The notes under the pieces are model-generated. The model worked only from the letters and a program-made list of their open reading frames with translations. It was not told the DNA's origin and searched no databases. Shown in pieces: positions 6,337 through 15,041 of a stretch of DNA of 42,664 nt. The stretch is from a virus, in IMG/VR virus record IMGVR_UViG_3300046535_001655, positions 1 through 42,664 of that record, one strand, 5' to 3'. Within the stretch, counting starts at the first letter, position 1. The number at the start of each line of letters is the position of its first letter. The position numbers were made by a program, and so were the translations under genes.

Positions 6337-7721
6337 GCCGTCTGATCGGCGCCGGCCTCGACCTGCGCATCGTCGGCCGCGGAGCTCGTCGCGGCCGCGG
6401 CGGGCTTGGCAGGCGACGCGGCGGGCGCAGGGGGCGGCGTGGGCGCGAGCTTGGGTTCCTCGACGCCGAACTGCTGGGCCAGCCGCTCCACGAACGGCTG
6501 ATCGACGACGGTGCCGGCAGCGCGGTAGCCGTTGATCGCGCTCGTGAAGGCTGCGTGTTGGCGACCGAGCGCGTCGATGCGCTCTTGCTCGCGCGGGTCG
6601 GGCACGAGCCAACCGAGCTTCGGCACGACGCCCTCGTCGCCGAAATTGTAGAGCGCCCACGGTCGGAGTAGGCCCTGGTTGTACTGGGTCGTCGCGGCGC
6701 CGAGCTCAACGCGCACGAGGTCGTAGCGAACGCCGTCGATCTGGGAGATCGGCTTGTAGACCGTCTCGCCGTTGATGCCGTTCAACGCGAGCATGATGTC
6801 GGCGTTCGAGCTCTGGACGATCTGCGAGAAGATCTGCCACGCGAGCGTCTTCGCCTCGAGCGCGTCGAGGCCGCTGTCCGCGCCCTTCACGAGCCCGCCG
6901 CGCGAGCGCTGCAGGTTCATGATCGCGAATTTGTACTTCTGCCCTTCCGGGCTCTCGGGGGCGACGCCCTTGGGCAGCGTGCCGATCAAGTTCAGTGAGC
7001 CATGCGCCGCGGAGTGGTTGGACCGGTCGCGGATCGCGTACGAGCGATCGGCCCAGAGCAGCGCGAGCGGACGCAGGGCGCCGTCGAGGAACCCGCGCGG
7101 CCCGAGCTCGATCACGATCCATTTGCCGTCGTTCGGCTCGACGGTCCACGTCCCCTCGGTCGTGTAGAGCTGATAGCGCTTCTTGTACTCGTTCCAGAAC
7201 GAGAGCTGCATCGGCCAGGGCCGCACCTCCGGGTCGGTGCGAGAGCCGTCCGGCCGCGGGCGCCAGACGATTTGCATGATGCAAACGCCCATCATCGCGC
7301 GCGCCTTGAAGCCGGCCGCCATGGTGCCGACGGGGCACGCGCCGGACTCGGGGGCGAAGAGTGCCTCGGCCTCGACGCGCGCCTGCTCGGTCACGCCCTT
7401 GCCGTTCCAGCGCTCGCCGCCCTTCACCTCGCGCGGGATGCCGAGGAGCGGCCCGAGCCGTTGGAACATCCCGGCGAAGATCCGCGGGTCGGTCATGAGC
7501 GCGTCAGCGAGCAGGGCCGAGACGTTGAAGACGCCGAGGGCGTGATCGTCGCGCGCGGCGCGGATGCGCTCGACGGTCCACGCCGAGAGCGTCAGCGGCG
7601 GCGCGGCCTCGAAGGCGTGCTCGAGGTACTGAAAGTCGGTGGAGGGTCCGCCATCGGGCGTCTGCGGCGGCGTGACGTTGGGAAGAGCGTTGTTCCCGTT
7701 CAATCCGAGTTCTTGGGCCAC
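6333..7721 (-). CDS. Portal protein, DUF935 / Mu gp29-like
   Basis: The portal is the dodecameric ring at one capsid vertex through which DNA passes. The 462-aa product shows the layout of the DUF935 family: an N-terminal helical region, a central part with 'VWRPRPDGSRT' and 'PRGFLDG', a core around 'SLNLIGTLPKG' and 'KYKFAIMNLQRSRGG', and a Pro/Ala-rich tail. The start is GTG at 7721 with no strong ribosome-binding site. The gene lies on the opposite strand to the terminase and to all other head genes. It shares its promoter with a small HTH gene 12 bp upstream. I see no Mu gpF-like minor head gene next to it. Confidence 0.85.
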   Translation of the reverse strand: MAQELGLNGNNALPNVTPPQTPDGGPSTDFQYLEHAFEAAPPLTLSAWTVERIRAARDDHALGVFNVSALLADALMTDPRIFAGMFQRLGPLLGIPREVKGGERWNGKGVTEQARVEAEALFAPESGACPVGTMAAGFKARAMMGVCIMQIVWRPRPDGSRTDPEVRPWPMQLSFWNEYKKRYQLYTTEGTWTVEPNDGKWIVIELGPRGFLDGALRPLALLWADRSYAIRDRSNHSAAHGSLNLIGTLPKGVAPESPEGQKYKFAIMNLQRSRGGLVKGADSGLDALEAKTLAWQIFSQIVQSSNADIMLALNGINGETVYKPISQIDGVRYDLVRVELGAATTQYNQGLLRPWALYNFGDEGVVPKLGWLVPDPREQERIDALGRQHAAFTSAINGYRAAGTVVDQPFVERLAQQFGVEEPKLAPTPPPAPAASPAKPAAAATSSAADDAQVEAGADQTA

Positions 7722-7733
7722 GTGCCCAAGCTT

Positions 7734-7943
7734 TCACTTCGGATTCGTCGCGTCCAGCGCCCTGAGTCGCTCACGGAGGTAGCTCGCCGTGGTGCGCATG
7801 ACGCCGGCCCCGGCGGCCGCGGTGGCTAGCGTGGTCGGATGGATCTCGAGCGCCAAGGCGGCGCCTTGCTTTCCACGGGCTCGAATCAGGCTGCGAAGCG
7901 CTTCCGCTTCGGATTCAGCGAGCAGCACGACGGTGTCTGACAT
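7734..7943 (-). CDS. Small helix-turn-helix regulator-like protein, 69 aa
   Basis: The product starts MSDTVVLLAESEAEALRSLI. Its central region (GKQGAALALEIHPTTLATAA) looks like a helix-turn-helix, followed by a helix with TASYLRERL. The pattern fits small DNA-binding proteins of the XRE or excisionase type. There are two adjacent Met codons (7946 and 7943). The gene is first in a two-gene leftward unit with the portal. A promoter-like extended -10 lies immediately upstream, so it may autoregulate that promoter or regulate the rightward head genes that start 115 bp away. Its target is unknown. Confidence 0.65.
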   Translation of the reverse strand: MSDTVVLLAESEAEALRSLIRARGKQGAALALEIHPTTLATAAAGAGVMRTTASYLRERLRALDATNPK

Positions 7944-7946
7944 CAT

Positions 7947-8059
7947 GGATCGCCATTGTATCAGGCGTGAGACGTGCAAGCTTGTAAGAATCATCCCGCC
8001 GAGCGCGAGGCGGTGATCTGGGATTGAGCAACCGGCCGGCGCCGCGTAGCCGGTAGTTT
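7947..8059. promoter_or_regulatory. Divergent intergenic region between HTH-portal unit and head operon
   Basis: These 113 bp separate the leftward HTH gene from the rightward protease gene. The left half is clearly less GC-rich than its surroundings (7951-7995) and contains the minus-strand extended -10. The head operon must be transcribed from here or from upstream across the inverted portal gene. I could not identify a convincing plus-strand -35/-10 pair. Confidence 0.45.
7955..7963 (-). promoter_or_regulatory. Extended -10 promoter element for the HTH-portal unit
   Basis: On the minus strand the sequence reads TGATACAAT, a TGn-TACAAT extended -10. Initiation about 7 bases downstream would fall within 1-5 bases of the first ATG of the HTH gene (7946 or 7943), giving a leaderless or nearly leaderless transcript. 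No good -35 is visible at 16-18 bp, which extended -10 promoters can tolerate. Confidence 0.5.
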
Positions 8060-9412
8060 GTGCGGCCCGGTCGCAAAGTGACGTTCGAGCTCGACGCCAA
8101 GGCGCTCGCCGCGGCGCGGGCGAGCGATGTTCTGGCAATCGACACGCGGGCGCTCGGCTCGACCTTGGCTCTTCGGGCCGAGCGCCCCCCTTCCTACGGC
8201 TCGAGCGAGACGTACGGCGAGCAGCGGGTCGCGTGCGTCGAGGTGTTCGGGCCCATTGCGCAGCGCGGCGACACGCTCTGCGGGTTCTACGACGGCTATG
8301 ACACGATCGCCGAGCGGCTCGAGGGCGCGCTGGCCGATTCGAACATCGACGCTGTCGTCCTCGTGATCGATTCGCCGGGCGGCGACGTCGCCGGGCTCGT
8401 CGAGGGCGTGCGCCGGATGCAAGCCATGGTCGCCGAGGCGGGCAAGCCCTGCTTCGCGTACGCGGACGAGCTCGCGGCGAGCGCGGCCTACGGCGTGGCA
8501 ATGGTCGCCGACTCGGGCGTGTACCTCCCCGCGTCCGGGCAAGTCGGTTCGATCGGTACCGTGATGGTGCACATCGACGAGTCGGGCGCGCTCGAGGGCG
8601 CCGGCGTCAAGGCGACGATCGTCCGATCCGGCCCACAGAAGTTCACGGCGAGCTCGCTCGAGCCGCTCTCGGCCGAGGCGCGCGCGAAGATGCAGGCGCG
8701 CGTCGACATGACCGCGGCGCTCTGGGCCGGCGTCGTCGCCGAGCGCCGCGGCGGGACGGCGGCGTCGTGGCTCGCGCTCGAGGGCGCGGTGTTCAGCGGC
8801 GCCGAGGCGGTCAAGGTCGGTCTCGCCGATGGCGTGGCCTCGCTGGATCAGGTGATGGCGATGGCCGCGGCCGCCGCCGAGGAGAAGGGGCCGAGCATGG
8901 CTGCAGCAATCGACAAAAGCACCGTGGACGTCAACGCGCTCGAGGTCGGCAAGATCGCCATGGCCCTCACAGGCTCGGCCGACGCCGAGGGCGCCATCAA
9001 GACGCTCCGCGCGTGGCAGGCCGACTCGGTGCTCGCGCAGGAGCGCGCCGCCGCGGACGCGAAGGCCGCCGAGGAAGCCGAGGCGAAGGAACGCGTCGAG
9101 CTCGTTCGCGGCCTCGTGCTGCGCGGCATGGATCCCGCGAAGGCGTGGATCTCCGGCGAGAAGGGTCCGCAGCCCGAAAACGGCGTCCATCCGGACTGGG
9201 CGGGGATGAAGCTCAAGAACCTGCGCGCGTTCGCGGCCGCGATGCCGACGGCGCCGCGCCAGATCGAAGCGAAGGCGGATCCGACGGGCGGCGGGACGAT
9301 CGCCATGACGCCCGACATCGAGAAGCAGGCGAAGGCCCACGGCATCAAGGCCGAGCACATCGCGTCGTCGCGCGCCCTCGCGCTGAACGGCTCGGGGACG
9401 AAGGAGATCTGA
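8060..9412 (+). CDS. Head maturation protease, S49 (SppA-like), fused to scaffold
   Basis: The protease cleaves scaffold and other head proteins during capsid maturation. Residues about 55-275 form an S49/ClpP-like domain: DSPGGDVAG (104-112), the nucleophile in DELAASAAYG (Ser141) and GSIGTV after it. From about residue 280 (MAAAIDKSTVDVNALEV) the protein is a charged helical scaffold-like domain ending in ALNGSGTKEI. This matches the Mu I/Z and lambda C/Nu3 arrangement. The GTG at 8060 is the first possible start; a GTG at 8078 is an alternative, and neither has a clear ribosome-binding site. Confidence 0.87.
   Translation: MRPGRKVTFELDAKALAAARASDVLAIDTRALGSTLALRAERPPSYGSSETYGEQRVACVEVFGPIAQRGDTLCGFYDGYDTIAERLEGALADSNIDAVVLVIDSPGGDVAGLVEGVRRMQAMVAEAGKPCFAYADELAASAAYGVAMVADSGVYLPASGQVGSIGTVMVHIDESGALEGAGVKATIVRSGPQKFTASSLEPLSAEARAKMQARVDMTAALWAGVVAERRGGTAASWLALEGAVFSGAEAVKVGLADGVASLDQVMAMAAAAAEEKGPSMAAAIDKSTVDVNALEVGKIAMALTGSADAEGAIKTLRAWQADSVLAQERAAADAKAAEEAEAKERVELVRGLVLRGMDPAKAWISGEKGPQPENGVHPDWAGMKLKNLRAFAAAMPTAPRQIEAKADPTGGGTIAMTPDIEKQAKAHGIKAEHIASSRALALNGSGTKEI
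8897..9412 (+). CDS. Nested scaffold protein from internal start
   Basis: An in-frame ATG at 8897 (MAAAIDKST) is preceded by a purine-rich ribosome-binding site (GGAGAAGGGG at 8881-8890, about 6 bases before the start). It would produce the 171-residue scaffold domain alone. Nested scaffold starts inside protease genes are established for lambda (C/Nu3) and Mu (I/Z). The scaffold is expected to guide prohead assembly and then be removed by the protease. Confidence 0.65.
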   Translation: MAAAIDKSTVDVNALEVGKIAMALTGSADAEGAIKTLRAWQADSVLAQERAAADAKAAEEAEAKERVELVRGLVLRGMDPAKAWISGEKGPQPENGVHPDWAGMKLKNLRAFAAAMPTAPRQIEAKADPTGGGTIAMTPDIEKQAKAHGIKAEHIASSRALALNGSGTKEI

Positions 9413-9413
9413 C

Positions 9414-10553
9414 ATGACCGCATCGACGCTTCGCAGGGGCATCTCGCAGATCGGTGACGACGCCGTACCGATCACGGCGCGGTGTCCGCTCGCCGGAAGC
9501 CAGGTCATCAAGCGCGGCCACCATGTCGCGAAAAACTCGTCGGGTTACGGCGTGCAGTTCACGGCGCTGACGACGCTGACGAGCTTCGGCATCGCGCTCG
9601 AGGACGCCGACACGACCGGTCTCGCTGACGGCCTCGTCGTGATCGAAGTGCTGCAGGGCACCGTCGATCAGGACGTCGGCCTTTCCGGCGACGCGCTCGC
9701 CAACTCGGACATGCCGTGCGCTTGCTACGCGATCGACAATCACACCGTCGGCAAGACGGACGGATCGACGTCGCGCAGCGTGGCCGGTCTCTTCCTCGGC
9801 CTGAACGAGGAGAACGCGCAAGCGCACGTGCTCGTCGGCCCCGTCGGCTACGCGCTGGCCAAGGCGCTGCTCGCCGACACCGGCGGCGACGTCACGCAGG
9901 CGCAAGCCGACATGCTCGGCGTTCTCTCCGGCGTGCACATCCGCGGCATCGTCGATGCGAACGTCGCTTCGCTCGCAGCGTTCGCCGGCGTCGCCGGCGG
10001 GTCCCCGGTCAACGGCGTGACCTACGTCGCGGGCGACGTCGTCTTGCTCGTGAAGCAGACGACCGCCGCCCAAAACGGCCCCTACCTCGTCGGCACGGTC
10101 GGCGGCGGCGTCGCGGCGCTGACGCGGCCCGGATGGTGGGCCACGGCGGCAGCGATCCCCGAAGGCTTCACCTTCGAGGTCGGCATCGAGGACACGGCCT
10201 ATCCCGGCTCGAGCTGGAAGAGCCTGTGCGTGAGCGGGAAGGTCGTCGACACGGACGATCCGATCTTCTACCCGCGGATCGTCAAGGGCGTTGCCACGCT
10301 GATCACGGGCGTGAAGGCAGTGACGACCGCCGCCAAAGTCTGGCTCAAGTCGACGACGGTCAGCACGATCCTCGTGACGCGGAACACCGCGAACACGACC
10401 ACGGCGACCACGGGCGGCTATGCGACGCCGGTCAGCGCGCGCACCGCCGGCATCATCGGCACGGGCTCGTTCGAGATCCGCGCGCAGGCCGCCGACGGCA
10501 CCACGAACACGGCCGACATCTCGACGATCGACTGGGTCGTCACGAACTGGTGA
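9414..10553 (+). CDS. Head decoration/fibre-like protein with tail-fibre-type domain, 379 aa
   Basis: Residues 1-170 (GDDAVPITARCPLAGSQVI onward) resemble the small decoration-type proteins encoded between protease and capsid in Mu-like phages. Residues about 175-290 form a second domain: 'YVAGDVVLLVKQTTAAQNGP' followed by Y-x-V and a W-rich turn. The same type of domain is in the fibre gene at 23798 (AGDTVLLTGQTAKSENGP). The remaining 90 residues are Thr-rich beta. The product is probably displayed on the capsid, with the second domain outside. The identity of the first domain is from position and general look. It starts 1 bp after the protease stop. Confidence 0.6.
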   Translation: MTASTLRRGISQIGDDAVPITARCPLAGSQVIKRGHHVAKNSSGYGVQFTALTTLTSFGIALEDADTTGLADGLVVIEVLQGTVDQDVGLSGDALANSDMPCACYAIDNHTVGKTDGSTSRSVAGLFLGLNEENAQAHVLVGPVGYALAKALLADTGGDVTQAQADMLGVLSGVHIRGIVDANVASLAAFAGVAGGSPVNGVTYVAGDVVLLVKQTTAAQNGPYLVGTVGGGVAALTRPGWWATAAAIPEGFTFEVGIEDTAYPGSSWKSLCVSGKVVDTDDPIFYPRIVKGVATLITGVKAVTTAAKVWLKSTTVSTILVTRNTANTTTATTGGYATPVSARTAGIIGTGSFEIRAQAADGTTNTADISTIDWVVTNW

Positions 10554-10568
10554 CCGGAGAAAACGACC

Positions 10569-11525
10569 ATGGGATCTCTGCAATTCTTCGGCATCAACAG
10601 CCCGGCCGTGTCCGAGCTCTTCACGATCATGGTCGCGAAGTACAAGGACGTACTCGCGCAGCGGCCCGAGCCCTGGGCGCGCCGCGTCTCGGGCTGGACG
10701 AGCACGGCGGAGCTCAGGCAGAAGTTCCCGATCGACCTCACGGCCTTCGCGGGCTTCCGCGAATGGGCGGGGCCGCGCAACGTCAAGGACGCTGACCTCA
10801 CGTCGTTCTTCATCGATTCGAAGCCCTGGGAGCGGACGATCGACGTCCCGCTCGACGACATCTTCGCGCGCAACTTCGCGCCGTACGTCAACAAGATCCC
10901 GCAGCTCATGCGCGCGGCGACGGCGCACCCGAACATCCTGCTCGCGGCACTCCTGAAGGGCGGCAAGACGGCGCTCGGCTGGGACGGTCAGTTCTTCTTC
11001 GACACGGATCACCCCGTCGACTACCGCGCGATCAACACGACGGCCCAGTACGCGAACCTGTACCCGGCGACGCCCTTCACGCGGGCGAATTTCGCGCTCG
11101 CTCGGAAGTACTTCCGCCAGCTGAAGGCACCGGACGGCGTGACGCCGCTCGGCCTGCAGCTGACGCACGTGCTGGCCGGTACCGACATGGAAGAGACGTT
11201 CGATCAGCTCTTCCGCAAGCAGATCCTCGCGAACGACGGCGGGACCGCGGCGGACACCAACATCTACTACGGCGCGGCGCAGCCGATCATCGCGCCCGAG
11301 CTCGACGCGAACAACGAGGCGGGCGTCTGGTACGGCCTCGCGATGAACACGGACGCGATGCCGTTCGAGACGCAGATGAAGAACGACGGCGAGCCCGAGG
11401 TCCGGATCCTCGGCGACGGCACCGAGTTCGCGACCGAGACCAACAAGGCCCGCTTCGCCGGCAAGCTCTTCGGCAACAGCGGATACGCGATCCCTCACTG
11501 CATCATCCGCTTCGAGCCCTCCTGA
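10569..11525 (+). CDS. Major capsid protein, Mu gpT-like
   Basis: The 318-aa product matches the Mu-like major head subunit family (Mu gpT, about 305 aa) in length and motif pattern: 'RVSGWTSTAELRQKFPI' near residue 40, an AFAGFREWAGPRN segment, a conserved 'WDGQFFFDTDHP' near 145, 'YFRQLKAPDG' and a C-terminal beta region ending in RFEPS. It forms the icosahedral shell. GGAG lies about 10 bases before the ATG. It lies after the decoration gene and before the gp36-like gene, the Mu order. Confidence 0.9.
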   Translation: MGSLQFFGINSPAVSELFTIMVAKYKDVLAQRPEPWARRVSGWTSTAELRQKFPIDLTAFAGFREWAGPRNVKDADLTSFFIDSKPWERTIDVPLDDIFARNFAPYVNKIPQLMRAATAHPNILLAALLKGGKTALGWDGQFFFDTDHPVDYRAINTTAQYANLYPATPFTRANFALARKYFRQLKAPDGVTPLGLQLTHVLAGTDMEETFDQLFRKQILANDGGTAADTNIYYGAAQPIIAPELDANNEAGVWYGLAMNTDAMPFETQMKNDGEPEVRILGDGTEFATETNKARFAGKLFGNSGYAIPHCIIRFEPS

Positions 11526-11547
11526 CCGCGCGCGGGGACTTCGTGTC

Positions 11548-12231
11548 ATGGCGTACGCGACGCTCGCTCAATTCTTCCGGTTCGGCCTCCGGGCTGCGGC
11601 GCTCGTGCCGCAGCCGCGGACGGTCGCGGCGGTCGATGCGACGGGCGACACGCTCGCGCTTCCCATGCACGGGCTCACGACGGCCGACCTTGTCCGCGTG
11701 CAGGTGAGCCCCGGCGGCGCGCTGCCCGCGCCGCTCACGGCGTCCACCGACTACTACGCGATCGCGATCTCCGACGATCTATTCAAGCTCGCGACGTCGA
11801 GCGCGAATGCGCTCGCGAACATCTGGATCGACCTGACGACCGCCGGCACCGGAACGATCGGGCTGACGGCGTCGGTCAAGCAGCTGATCCTCGACCAGCT
11901 CGAGGTCGACGCCGCGACCATCAACGGCGCGCTCAAGTGCTACGGCACGCCGCTGCTCGCGCCGATCCCGCTCGAGGTCGTGAAGTGCAACGCGCACCTA
12001 TCGGCCTTCAACGTGGCGACGACGCTCGGGCTCCTGAACCCGTCGCAGCCGACGCAGGACATCGAGAACGTCAAGGCGCGCCACGACCTGGCGCAGGCCG
12101 CGCTCGAGCGCTGGCGCGCTGGCGAGAACCTCCCGGGGCCGCCCGTGGACTCGACGCCGGCGACGACCGAGGAGCCGGCGATCGGTTGGGGTGACCCGAT
12201 CCGTTGCTGGTCGCCGGGGGGCATCATCTGA
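11548..12231 (+). CDS. Mu gp36-like (DUF1320) head-tail protein with inserted beta-domain
   Basis: The outer parts fit DUF1320 proteins: an N-terminal 'MAYATLAQF' and a C-terminal 'LILDQLEVDAATINGALKCY ... HLSAFN' helical region. The family is usually about 140 aa, but here it is 227. The extra residues, about 25-105, are a beta-rich domain (VDATGDTLALPMHGLTTADL ... DYYAIAISDDLFKLAT). This resembles the small domain also found in the sheath, baseplate J and first fibre proteins. The role is probably at the head-tail connector. The gene is coupled to the next by TGATG. Confidence 0.65.
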   Translation: MAYATLAQFFRFGLRAAALVPQPRTVAAVDATGDTLALPMHGLTTADLVRVQVSPGGALPAPLTASTDYYAIAISDDLFKLATSSANALANIWIDLTTAGTGTIGLTASVKQLILDQLEVDAATINGALKCYGTPLLAPIPLEVVKCNAHLSAFNVATTLGLLNPSQPTQDIENVKARHDLAQAALERWRAGENLPGPPVDSTPATTEEPAIGWGDPIRCWSPGGII

Positions 12232-12635
12232 TGCGCCTCGTCGGCAACCCCTCCGATCTCGAGCAGGTCGCGACGAAGATCCGCGGCCTCGGCGGCGCGG
12301 CGTCGAAGATCGCCGCGAAGGCCGCGCCCGCGATTCGCCGCGTGCAGGTCTCGCAGATCGGCGGCTCGCAGACGCCCTATGGCGAACCGTGGGCGCCGCT
12401 CGTCGATGGCGGCTCGGCCGACCCTGCAATCGCGTCGCGCGTCGATGTGCACGCCGAGGGCGCTAGCGTCGTCGCCGAGACGGACGCCGTCGCCGGCTAT
12501 CACCACAGCGGCACGAGCCGCATGGTCGCGCGTCCCATCCTGCCGAGCGAGGCGCGCGGCATCCCCGACACGTGGCGCCGCGAGCTCGACACCGCGGCCG
12601 ACGCGGTCATGGGCGAGAAGGGCCGGCCGTCGTGA
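12231..12635 (+). CDS. Virion morphogenesis protein, Mu gpG-like
   Basis: The 134-aa product has a helical N-terminal part and the characteristic C-terminal segment 'YHHSGTSRMVARPILPSEA', close to the H.GT.RMPARP.L pattern of the gpG/HK97 gp10-type tail completion family. In Mu this protein takes part in joining head and tail. The ATG at 12231 overlaps the upstream stop and is preferred over an upstream in-frame TTG. Its stop overlaps the next GTG (GTGA). Confidence 0.75.
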   Translation: MRLVGNPSDLEQVATKIRGLGGAASKIAAKAAPAIRRVQVSQIGGSQTPYGEPWAPLVDGGSADPAIASRVDVHAEGASVVAETDAVAGYHHSGTSRMVARPILPSEARGIPDTWRRELDTAADAVMGEKGRPS

Positions 12636-13222
12636 TCGGCACCGTGCTGAAAGCGATCGGCGACAAGGTCATCGCGGCCCTGGCGACGCAAGGGCTCCCG
12701 GCGCTCGCCGACTGGCGCGTGCAGGTCGGCAAGCGTTACCTCGACGACCAGCCCAGCGGCCCGCGCATCGTTCTCGTCCCGCGCCGCGTTTCGCACGAAG
12801 GCGTGGCCGTGGTCGTCACTGCGGCGACGTACCCCTCGCAGAGCACGGACGTCGCGTATCGCGCGTGGCTCACGCAAAAGCCTCTCTTGAAGCGCCGCAC
12901 TGAGATCGACGTGCACGTGTTCGGCAACGCGAACACGCCCGACGAGCCGACCGAGCTCGACACGACCGAGGCGATCGCCGACACGGTCTATTGGGCCGCG
13001 CGCGAGATCCTCTCGGCGGGCAACGTCGAGGCGCTAGAGGGCCAGTGGGACGCCGAGGCCGCACCCGAGACGGCACCTCTGACGCATCACTTCGTCTTCG
13101 GCATGTCCGTCGCGACACCGGTGCTCGACATGCCGATCAAGGCGCTCAAGGCCTTCGTTCCCCCGGGCACCACGCTCGATCAAGACGTCCGCTATGCGGG
13201 CGCCACCCCAGAGGCCCCATGA
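12632..13222 (+). CDS. Tail terminator / Mu gp37-like protein
   Basis: The GTG at 12632 overlaps the preceding stop and gives a 196-aa product. It has an amphipathic N-terminal helix (IGTVLKAIGDKVIAAL) and alternating beta strands (RIVLVPRRVS, RRTEIDVHVFG), with conserved 'AADTVYWAAREIL'-type helical content. This pattern and the position before the sheath gene fit tail terminator proteins, which cap the growing tail tube. The assignment is by position and fold pattern. Confidence 0.55.
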   Translation: MIGTVLKAIGDKVIAALATQGLPALADWRVQVGKRYLDDQPSGPRIVLVPRRVSHEGVAVVVTAATYPSQSTDVAYRAWLTQKPLLKRRTEIDVHVFGNANTPDEPTELDTTEAIADTVYWAAREILSAGNVEALEGQWDAEAAPETAPLTHHFVFGMSVATPVLDMPIKALKAFVPPGTTLDQDVRYAGATPEAP

Positions 13223-14988
13223 GTTTGTCCGGCGACGTCATCATCTCCGTGGCGGACGGCGGCGGCTCGGCCGTTGTCGTTCCGGGCTCGAGCGTGCAGG
13301 TCAAGATCGGATGCGCCAACCAGGGCACCGACTACGCGATCGTCGCGACCCGCAGCCTGAAGACGTTGACCGACACCTTCGATGGTGGCCCGCTCGTCGA
13401 AGCCGCGGGCCTCGCGATCCTCGCCGGCGCCGTCTGCATCTGCATCAAGGTGCCGACGAATACCGCCGGCTACGTGCAGGGCTCGGCGAATCCGACGGTC
13501 GCGATCTCGACGGCCTCGACCGCGACGCCGATCGTCGTCACGACGGCCGCACCGCACCTCCTCGTGACGGGCGACGTGGTCACCGTCGCCGGCGTCACCG
13601 GCAACGCGGCCGCGAATGGCACCTTCGTCGCGACGGTGACCGGAGCGAGCACGTTCACGATCCCGCCGGCCGGCGTCGGCTCCGGAACGGGCGGCACCGT
13701 GCAGTTCGACGGCGTGATCCAATCGGGCACGGGGACCAGCGTCGTCACCGCGACGGGCGCCGCGCTCGATCGGTTCTTCATTCAGATCGACGTCGTCTCG
13801 GGCGCGACGATCGGAGTCGCCGGCGCGACCTTCACCGTCTCGCTCGACGCGGGGCGCACGAAGGGCCCGACGATCGCGCTCGGCACGCCGAACACGTACC
13901 TGATTCCCGGCACGGGCATCACGCTGCACTTCGCGGCGGGCACCCTCGTCGCGGGCGATCGCATTCGCCTCTCGACTGTCGGCCCGCTCTGGAACGAGGC
14001 GGGCATCGCCGCGGCCAAAAACGCTCTGAAGGCGAGCGGCTACGCGACCACGGGCTTCGGCGCGGGGATGCACATCGTCGGTTACTCGACGGCGGCGAAC
14101 GCGGCGACGTTCGAGGCGAACGACCTCGACGACCTCGCCACGGGCTACATCTTCACCCGCGCGATCCTCGACTTCCGCGACGCGCACGAGCCGCAGGCTT
14201 GGGGTGGCGCGGGCGAGACCGAGGCCGTGTGGACCGCGGCCCTCGCGGCCGACGTCGCGTCGACCAGCGCGAAACGGATCTGGCCCGCGGCGAGTGAGTG
14301 GAACATGCCGTCGGCCTTCACGAACGCCGTTGCGGGAGCTCCGCGCTATCGCCGGCCGCTCGCGTGGGCCTTCGCCGCGCGCCAGGCCGCGATCTCGCCG
14401 CAGCGGCACGCGGGCCGTCGCCGTCCCGACGCCGAGGGCGGGCCGCTCTCGCAGATCGTCGTCGATCCGACGAACGATCCGAACGACGGCTTCATTTACC
14501 ACGACGAGCGGGTCAATCCCGGGCTCGATCCGTTCGTGCCCGGCGGCGCGTCGCGCTTCACGACGGCGCGCACGGTCATCGGTCTGCCCGGCGTCTTCAT
14601 CACGAACCCGATCAGCCTGGCGCCGAATGGCTCCGATTATGTGCTCGCCCCGCGCGGGCGCGTGATGGATCTCGCCTGCTTCATCGTGCATCAGGTCGGG
14701 CAGAACGAGATCAACGACGACGTGCGCGTCAACGACGGCAGCCGGAACACGGTCGCCGGCACGATCGACGAGCGCGACGCGAAGCGCATCGAGGCGAGCT
14801 TCGCGCAGGCGCTCTCGGATCAGATGGTCTCGCCGGGCTACATGGTGAGCGCGACGGTGACCGTCGATCGCACGGTGAACATCAGCCTGACCTCGAAGGT
14901 GAAGGTCACGATTCGGATCACGGGCAAGGGCTACATCTTGGAGCTCGACCTCGACATCGGCTTCGCGAACGCGAACGCCGCGACGTAG
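13219..14988 (+). CDS. Contractile tail sheath protein, DUF2586-like, with inserted beta-domain
   Basis: This 589-aa protein forms the contractile outer tail layer. It begins MSLSGDVIISVADGGGSAVV, as in DUF2586 sheath proteins. The C-terminal third has the sheath signature of a two-helix/beta domain ending 'TVDRTVNISLTSKVKVTIRI' and 'GYILELDLDIGF'. Residues about 96-163 (TATPIVVTTAAPHLLVTGDV ... NGTFVATVTGAS) are an extra beta-domain of the type annotated in phages as FCCH-like. It is coupled to the previous gene (ATGA) and followed by 53 bp and the tube gene. The sheath establishes a myovirus morphology. Confidence 0.8.
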   Translation: MSLSGDVIISVADGGGSAVVVPGSSVQVKIGCANQGTDYAIVATRSLKTLTDTFDGGPLVEAAGLAILAGAVCICIKVPTNTAGYVQGSANPTVAISTASTATPIVVTTAAPHLLVTGDVVTVAGVTGNAAANGTFVATVTGASTFTIPPAGVGSGTGGTVQFDGVIQSGTGTSVVTATGAALDRFFIQIDVVSGATIGVAGATFTVSLDAGRTKGPTIALGTPNTYLIPGTGITLHFAAGTLVAGDRIRLSTVGPLWNEAGIAAAKNALKASGYATTGFGAGMHIVGYSTAANAATFEANDLDDLATGYIFTRAILDFRDAHEPQAWGGAGETEAVWTAALAADVASTSAKRIWPAASEWNMPSAFTNAVAGAPRYRRPLAWAFAARQAAISPQRHAGRRRPDAEGGPLSQIVVDPTNDPNDGFIYHDERVNPGLDPFVPGGASRFTTARTVIGLPGVFITNPISLAPNGSDYVLAPRGRVMDLACFIVHQVGQNEINDDVRVNDGSRNTVAGTIDERDAKRIEASFAQALSDQMVSPGYMVSATVTVDRTVNISLTSKVKVTIRITGKGYILELDLDIGFANANAAT

Positions 14989-15041
14989 AGCGCGCGCAGC
15001 TGGCGGCGGCCGGCTTCGCACGTTGAAGGGCAGACAGGACC

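Noticed and set aside
9345-11549. A 734-codon open frame on the minus strand
   Set aside because: It is antisense to the decoration and capsid genes, and its product is Arg/Glu/Asp-rich, low-complexity and without family features. High GC gives long open frames opposite real genes.
13192-15021. A 609-codon minus-strand open frame opposite the sheath gene
   Set aside because: The product is a repetitive Arg/Asp/Val-rich sequence, as expected for the complement of a high-GC gene, while the plus strand encodes a recognisable sheath protein.
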